Both the position numbers and the translations under genes were made by a program. Positions 6,901 to 10,130 of a stretch of DNA of 10,130 nucleotides are shown here, piece after piece; position 1 is the first letter of the stretch; the number at the start of each line of letters is the position of its first letter. This DNA is from an uncultured Bacteroides sp. GTDB taxonomy: Bacteria > Bacteroidota > Bacteroidia > Bacteroidales > Bacteroidaceae. The stretch is from assembly GCA_900557355.1 (NCBI GenBank), contig USSR01000202.1:1-10130 (forward strand), in the 5' to 3' direction. The notes beneath the pieces were generated by a model. That model did not search any database, had not been told where the DNA came from, and saw only the letters and a program-made list of their open reading frames with translations.

Positions 6901-8324
6901 TAAAATCCCCAATAATCCATAGCGAAGGATGTTTTATATGGCAACGGTTGTTCTTCATTATAAATAAATGAATATGTTTCCCCTTGTAGGTTGTTATTTT
7001 GTTTAGAAAGAGAAAGTAGTTTGAGTCGTTTACGTAAAGTTACTTCTGGATTTTGAGAAGCGTATCCTGCTGCTCCTTTGCAATCTTCACTACTTAATGC
7101 ATTACCTCCAATTGCATTCGTAGCACACATAAAATAACTATAGTCAAAATTATATGAATATATAATTTCATTGTTTAACTTATTCTTTATTTCGATGGAA
7201 ACTAATCTCCCTGTTGTTCCAGGAGAAAGATCTTCTCTGCTACTTAATGTAAATTTTATCTCTTCAGTATTAGACTCTATCTTTGATAGATAAGGAGCTT
7301 TATTGGTTGTTGAATTGAAGTTCCGTTTAGTAAAATCATTATGAAGAGGATAGCCAATCGTGTAATATTCAGAAACAACAGGAATAGAGTAATAGCTCGC
7401 ATCAACATAAGAAAGTGATATAATATTACTTCTCGTGTCTTTAATTTCAGTTAACAAATATGTCAGTGGGGCATACTTGCCATTGAAGGTATAGGCTGTG
7501 AAAGTATATTGAATTCCAGAATCATCAGTTACCACTATATCTCCCGTAGAGTGTACTATTTTGTAATTATGACGTGGCCCGATAATAATAGGGGTTTGAT
7601 TTTTGGGATGTAATATGTATTTAAATGAAAGTCCATTAGGAAGAGAAACTTCAAAAACATCTCTTTCCCCTTGCCCGAATAACCCTTGATTTAATACATC
7701 ATCGGTAGTTGTACTTGTGTATTGATCATAGGATAAGCATCCCCATTTGTGAAATTGGTCTTCAATACCTGTTCGAATATTGGCTGTATCTCCAGCAATA
7801 ACTTTCCATTGATATTTAATTTTTTCCCATTCCTCCCATGATGGATAATTTGCGGAACATGCATCTACATTACCAACGGCGTTCAGTGTAACACATCCTC
7901 CTGCAAGCAGATTCCATCCTAATCCCACCCATGTTGCTTCTTGCGCAACTTTTATACCACTTGCATGATATGATAGAGTAATGGGCAATTCTATTTGGCC
8001 ACTTTTTAGTGTATATAGGGGAATAGAGATATCAGGAGTGCCCGTATATTCATTAACAGGGATATTTCCATATAAATTCATGCCCGCAACTTCAGGTGTA
8101 GGTGGCGTATAATCCGATACATTTAAGAGATTATCATTCATGTCCGTATTACTTCGTTGCATGAATTTCTTTTCATATTTTTCATTTTGCTGTTTTCTGA
8201 TCAAAGAATTTATGCTATCTGCAGAAAATCGTGGCAATTCTATTGTATCGTTGGATAACGGACTGCAATGCATACTAAATATATTTGTAACTAAATATAT
8301 TATAATCAAAATATGTTTTTTCAT
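3951..8324 (-). CDS. RHS/YD-repeat protein, N-terminal part, 1457 aa, ending in a frameshift
   Basis: MKKHILIIIYLVTNIFS is a Sec signal peptide, so the protein is exported. Residues about 72-150 (TPPTPEVAGMNLYGNIPVN, then LSYHASGIKV and VGLGWNL) are the hallmark N-terminal block of Bacteroidota RHS proteins. A long beta-rich shell follows, then YD repeats toward the end (YDAIGRV, YDGLGRP, YDAANRK, YDGLDNL, YDKLDRL, YDRLNRL). RHS shells fold into a hollow cocoon enclosing a C-terminal toxin (family knowledge). The last about 17 residues, after VEIDWLFN, are out-of-frame noise ending at a TAG, while the conserved sequence continues in the frame of the next ORF. Removing one base gives a single protein of about 2,221 residues. 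The gene starts 28 bases after the sorting-tail gene and is probably in its operon. It has no visible type IX tail of its own. Confidence 0.9.
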   Translation of the reverse strand: MKKHILIIIYLVTNIFSMHCSPLSNDTIELPRFSADSINSLIRKQQNEKYEKKFMQRSNTDMNDNLLNVSDYTPPTPEVAGMNLYGNIPVNEYTGTPDISIPLYTLKSGQIELPITLSYHASGIKVAQEATWVGLGWNLLAGGCVTLNAVGNVDACSANYPSWEEWEKIKYQWKVIAGDTANIRTGIEDQFHKWGCLSYDQYTSTTTDDVLNQGLFGQGERDVFEVSLPNGLSFKYILHPKNQTPIIIGPRHNYKIVHSTGDIVVTDDSGIQYTFTAYTFNGKYAPLTYLLTEIKDTRSNIISLSYVDASYYSIPVVSEYYTIGYPLHNDFTKRNFNSTTNKAPYLSKIESNTEEIKFTLSSREDLSPGTTGRLVSIEIKNKLNNEIIYSYNFDYSYFMCATNAIGGNALSSEDCKGAAGYASQNPEVTLRKRLKLLSLSKQNNNLQGETYSFIYNEEQPLPYKTSFAMDYWGFYNGAENISSLTGYRHTLIPSIEGLGINQNALIIQGQELPAQTAVRNASRKYITANMLKKITYPTGGSVEFEFEPHTFTNAKVISKEDLEKYAPKLAYLNTVNNNNAEFSTPFVTFNIPFAQTVTINVTVRFDDYSASQVEGSGTIIRQVGSTGGGILKSYKVTSQNVTDEHSYHVVESFTLEAGDYVMSSTLASTVPNQGYTARNVSAATLTYKSQIFNVDIDTLEHIGAGVRIKTITQRNNTGEILERTKYLYELDNHKSSGLLMIPINFVTDHNIRHGLDNCPIHSIVDHQFRRYDAQTLSPPASASNGNPVGYSRVIKQKEIINIGKEVLVFANESCEVIDATLCYFPENYSGRLIRKSTYDANNKLVKEEINEYSIANKAKELVNIKVIDNYVGPVNHCLSIEAHPYYNPYIYNGRFFITLYPYIAYDIQLTQQTETEYFNSVPISKEKLYTYNQRNQISTCQTSTSRSDYIQETYKYAADSSFYKDHLDYNVLTAIMRYKRTSSSSTAILENKYGNAFTKFTLLSSTESSNISPKRRTVSYKYDSKWNPVEVTYQDSSSVVYLWGYKYSRIIAKITNITYAKVLSRLGESSLNTLCSSNIPNSTSLYNLQNIFSDCEVTTWLYNPSYGVSEVRSPNGLKTFYEYDAIGRVSEILDLNRKTIMSFQYQLSHNGTSQNFFKTRTMMNEEGNKYMEVYSYYDGLGRPYQTVECKITPFQTHLITLQEYDAANRKTYTWLPVESATSTYMPSASVKAQAVADYGDTHPYTKTEYEASPLNKIVNQYGAGEDWNNHPVHIEYMTNTTSSPLNCLNYMVNDNGTLVSSNQYYAAGQLYVTKSTDEDNNVGYTFTDKSGHTILTRQISGSQNLDTYYVYDGLDNLRYVLQPMYQTNANLNMYAFQYKYMGRQLCIEKKMPGAEAIKYVYDKLDRLIFSQDGNQRLQNEWTFYLYDRLNRLTIQGICVEIDWLFNSRCSSNLLQRK
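3983..4000 (-). other. Frameshift site splitting the RHS gene
   Basis: The upstream frame runs through here to a TAG at 3951-3953. The downstream frame is open only from 4000, because a TAG sits at 4001-4003. Conserved RHS sequence leaves the first frame after VEID and resumes in the second at DVAVTC, so one extra base (or two missing) lies in this stretch, which contains TTT and CCC runs. No slippery heptamer or strong downstream hairpin is evident, so mutation or a sequencing error is likelier than programmed frameshifting. Confidence 0.75.
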
Positions 8325-8559
8325 AACTATTGTCTTTAATGATAATTCATAATTATTTCTTTATGACCTTCTCGCCATATTTTTTATTTCCTACAACTAT
8401 CTGTAATATATACTTTCCCTTAGGATAGTCACCTATTTTAATAATTTCATTATAAACTCCCGAAGATTGGTTATACTTCTGAATGGCAGAAAGTTGTTCC
8501 CCCTGTATGTTATAAAGAATAATCGAAATATTACTCGATTCTTTTAACTCATAATAAAC

Positions 8560-8562
8560 CTA
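8560..8562 (-). other. In-frame TAG separating the secreted protein from its sorting tail
   Basis: The codon after VYNNDL is TAG. The reading frame then continues as VYYELKESSNISI and on to the end of the sorting domain. The continuing frame and its conserved pattern show that the TAG interrupts a once longer gene. If the upstream frame were intact, the stop would give a product without its secretion tail. Confidence 0.75.
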
Positions 8563-8931
8563 TAGATCATTATTGTATACTTGAATCTGATAATCAATTG
8601 GGATATTGGGGGTATCTTTATTATCCCTTTCTTTTTTCCAGTCTTTTTCTTGTTGTTTGATTTCTCTTTGTCTTTGGTTTTCTGCATCATGTGGCAAATC
8701 ATAATATTGTTCACTAGGCATATAGGCAAAAGAAGTAGTAAAATGCTCATAAGGAGTCTCTACTTTGTATGTGGTACTCTTTATTGTCTCAAATATAGGA
8801 TAGCGATATCCACTAGCGTACCAGCGCCATATTTCCATTTCTATATGAACGGAATCATTGGCAATTAGATAGTCTATACTATCTTTATTGATAGTGAAAG
8901 GGATAGTATCTATGCATGACGAATTATCTGA

Positions 8932-8940
8932 TTTTTTTTT
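8932..8940 (-). repeat. A9 homopolymer at the frameshift of the sorting-tail gene
   Basis: Nine A residues on the coding strand lie between CCTC and TCAG. With eight, the upstream frame (MQPQKK) would join the downstream frame (SDNSSCIDT) exactly. Tracts like this vary by slippage in replication or transcription, and are also miscounted by sequencers. The shift could therefore be mutation, phase variation or an artefact. Confidence 0.7.
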
Positions 8941-9527
8941 GAGGTTGCATTTGTTGATGGATATACTTGTGAGTATAAGTACGCAATACATTCTGTATCG
9001 TATCTCCGTCTGGTAATATTAATTTTCCAGAAGCGTCTGCTGTAATTGTTGTTTTACCACGTAAATGTATATCTAAATAATTGCAATAATTTCCTTTACC
9101 TTCAAAATAATCATAGACGGTATGTCCTTGAGAGATAGGAAAGGCAAGCAATAATTCAGGTTTTTGATAGATAATAAAAGTTGTTGGATTTTCATAGCCA
9201 ATGCAAAAGAGAGAATCACCGGATTTTTGATAGTAATACATTGTACGGTGTTCTGTAGCAATAATTGTATCATTACCCTGAGCTTCATATTTCAATTCAT
9301 AATTCGCATCCTGGAGTTTAATATCTGTGAAATTCCAAACTTGTTGGTTACCACCTTTATTGGGTTGAATAGTGGTTATCTGACATTTCATTAGTTTGTC
9401 TCCTGAGCGAGGGAGATTATAAGATGTGTTCAAGGTTTGACTATAAACACATAAAGGGAATAAGAACCCCACGAGAACAGTACATAGTATCTTTCCCATA
9501 GCAGTCTGATTTTAAGAATTAACGCTT

Positions 9528-9553
9528 TAAATATACTAAAAAGGAATGACAAA
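9528..9553 (-). promoter_or_regulatory. Weak candidate promoter for the toxin locus
   Basis: On the minus strand, TTTG (9553-9550) is followed 14 bases later by TATATTTA (9535-9528). The latter matches seven of eight positions, counting the two free ones, of the Bacteroides -7 element TAnnTTTG. The spacing is shorter than the usual 19-21 bases, so this is tentative. It sits about 30 bases before the ATG at 9499. No Shine-Dalgarno is visible before that ATG. Confidence 0.25.
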
Positions 9554-9582
9554 AAGAATTTATCGGAACAGAAAAGACATAG

Positions 9583-9600
9583 TTATGTTTCTTAACATAA
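9583..9600. repeat. Perfect 7-bp inverted repeat in the intergenic gap
   Basis: TTATGTT and AACATAA are perfect inverted arms around a 4-base centre. The element directly follows the uxaB terminator and precedes the candidate promoter. It could strengthen termination or bind a regulator; nothing in the sequence decides between these. Confidence 0.45.
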
Positions 9601-9630
9601 GAAAATAGGGCGAAGCCGCTGCTCCACCCT
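9601..9630 (-). terminator. Rho-independent terminator of uxaB
   Basis: On the minus strand, AGGGTGGAGC and GCTTCGCCCT form a 10-bp stem with two G-U pairs and the loop AGCG, followed by ATTTTC. It starts 28 bases after the uxaB stop. The T-run is short but the stem is strong, so the toxin locus is probably transcribed separately. Confidence 0.75.
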
Positions 9631-9658
9631 ACTTCCTTTACGATACTTAATAGATTAA

Positions 9659-10130
9659 TTAAAGGATACCCTTTACTGTTTCCAACATTCCTTTTTCCTG
9701 AATAGAATCCAGATTAGCTTTTACAGCAGCGGTAAGTCCCGGGATATTATTCAAATCTTCGCCCCAGATAGAAGTTGCAGCAAGTACACCTTCGGTTACT
9801 TTCTGGGTATCGCCTGTTGCCCACAGGTCTTTCAGCAATTGCATGATTTCCGGAGCATCGTTCGGGGTGATCTCAGCACCGTCTTCACGAACACCACCTT
9901 TATAATATGTGATGATAGCGGCCAAACCGAGAACCAGCCCCTTAGGCAATTCACCTTTGCGTTGCAGATAAGTCTTCAAACCAGGCAGGTCACGAGTTTC
10001 ATATTTCGGGAAAGAGTTCAGCATAATGCTGGTAACGGCATGGTCAACAAACGGATTGTTGAAACGCTCCAATACATCTTCCGCAAACTTCTTCAACTCA
10101 TCTTTCGGCAAGTTCAATGTTTCCATCAAC
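9659..10130 (-). CDS. uxaB: Tagaturonate reductase (altronate oxidoreductase), C-terminal part
   Basis: The enzyme interconverts D-tagaturonate and D-altronate with NAD(H), in the cytoplasmic galacturonate branch of hexuronate breakdown. About 157 residues are visible, roughly the last third of a protein usually near 480. The frame is open to the right edge and the true start lies outside. The visible part is the helical C-terminal domain of the mannitol dehydrogenase superfamily. RFNNPFVDHAVTSIMLNSF followed by RDLPGLKTYLQRKGELPKGL and LAAIITYYKGG matches the UxaB pattern (RFxNPxxxHxxxSIxLNS, then LPxLxxYxxxxGxLPxxL). The NAD-binding domain is not in view. Base composition is more GC-rich than the toxin locus, as expected for core genome beside an accessory region. 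The gene ends in its own terminator. I recognise the family from sequence and have not searched; a fructuronate reductase-like relative is less likely. Confidence 0.9.
   Translation of the reverse strand, partial: LMETLNLPKDELKKFAEDVLERFNNPFVDHAVTSIMLNSFPKYETRDLPGLKTYLQRKGELPKGLVLGLAAIITYYKGGVREDGAEITPNDAPEIMQLLKDLWATGDTQKVTEGVLAATSIWGEDLNNIPGLTAAVKANLDSIQEKGMLETVKGIL

Larger units (their letters stand above)
8353..9499 (-). pseudogene. Secreted protein with type IX-like sorting tail, broken by a frameshift and an in-frame stop
   Basis: The ATG at 9499 opens with a signal peptide (MGKILCTVLVGFLFPLCVYS) and a beta-rich domain that includes SYNLPRSGDKL, QQVWNFTDI and DGDTIQNVLRTY. That frame dies at 8924-8926. 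The sequence resumes one base over as SDNSSCIDTIPF, RWYASGYRYPIFETI and a charged linker (ENQRQREIKQQEKDWKKE), then meets TAG at 8560-8562. Past the TAG the same frame continues for about 68 codons (YNIQGEQLSAI, YPKGKYILQI, KVIKK) to TAA at 8353-8355. These match the closing beta domain of type IX secretion substrates. Removing one base and the TAG gives about 381 residues. Such genes commonly precede RHS genes in Bacteroidota; a role in export or assembly of the RHS protein is inference. Two independent lesions favour true decay. Confidence 0.8.

Noticed and set aside
8140..8352. Plus-strand ORF of 70 aa with a hydrophobic end
   Set aside because: It is the antisense of the RHS signal-peptide region; the hydrophobicity is a mirror of that AT-rich segment.
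8544..8750. Minus-strand ORF of 68 aa
   Set aside because: It overlaps the sorting-tail pseudogene in another frame; the frame with conserved content (GYRYPIFETI, sorting tail) is the neighbouring one.
8581..8868. Plus-strand ORF of 95 aa resembling a membrane protein
   Set aside because: It is antisense to the charged linker of the sorting-tail gene. Lys/Glu-rich coding sequence read backwards gives Phe/Leu-rich frames, so the membrane look is an artefact.
8941..8991. ATG at 8991 as the true start of a separate 143-aa gene
   Set aside because: Residues before the A9 tract in this frame have no protein-like pattern, while the other frame is coherent up to the tract. It is a frameshifted continuation, not a new gene.
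9073..9394. ORFs on both strands inside the N-terminal half of the sorting-tail gene
   Set aside because: Both are shadows of a frame with a clear signal peptide and a conserved-looking beta domain.

Overview
The window looks like a chromosomal segment from Bacteroides or a close relative in Bacteroidales. The evidence is AT-rich genes with few Shine-Dalgarno sites, short Bacteroides-style lipoprotein signals, a Bacteroidota-type RHS protein with a secretion-tail partner gene, and a tagaturonate reductase at the right edge. Every gene I can support is on the minus strand, so transcription runs from high to low coordinates. I see no RNA genes, insertion sequences or CRISPR.

Right edge (9659-10130): the last third of tagaturonate reductase (uxaB), a housekeeping hexuronate gene, visibly richer in GC than what follows. 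It ends in a good hairpin terminator. A second small palindrome and the presumed promoter of the next locus lie in the 160-bp gap.

Polymorphic-toxin locus (about 9499 down to 1): first a secreted protein with a C-terminal type IX-like sorting tail, broken by an A9 frameshift and by an in-frame TAG just before the tail (8353-9499). Next is a giant RHS/YD-repeat protein of about 2,221 residues, split into two frames by a one-base shift near 3983-4000. Its variable C-terminus, after the DPTG core motif, has a coiled coil and a HESRH...E arrangement typical of zinc metallopeptidases; this is the probable toxin tip. Its stop codon overlaps the start of a 138-aa lipoprotein (ATGA), the best candidate for the cognate immunity protein.

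Below that come two more lipoprotein genes (179 aa, and one cut by the window edge). They share a TSKxxGGRF motif. Each is preceded by a short coding fragment that ends 2-5 bases before the lipoprotein start. One fragment reads as a toxin tail once a single missing base is allowed for. I interpret this as an array of displaced toxin-tail plus immunity cassettes. The delivery genes at the head of the operon are broken while all the lipoprotein genes are open, so the locus may now serve mainly as an immunity bank. That is inference; sequencing error at the frameshifts has not been excluded.
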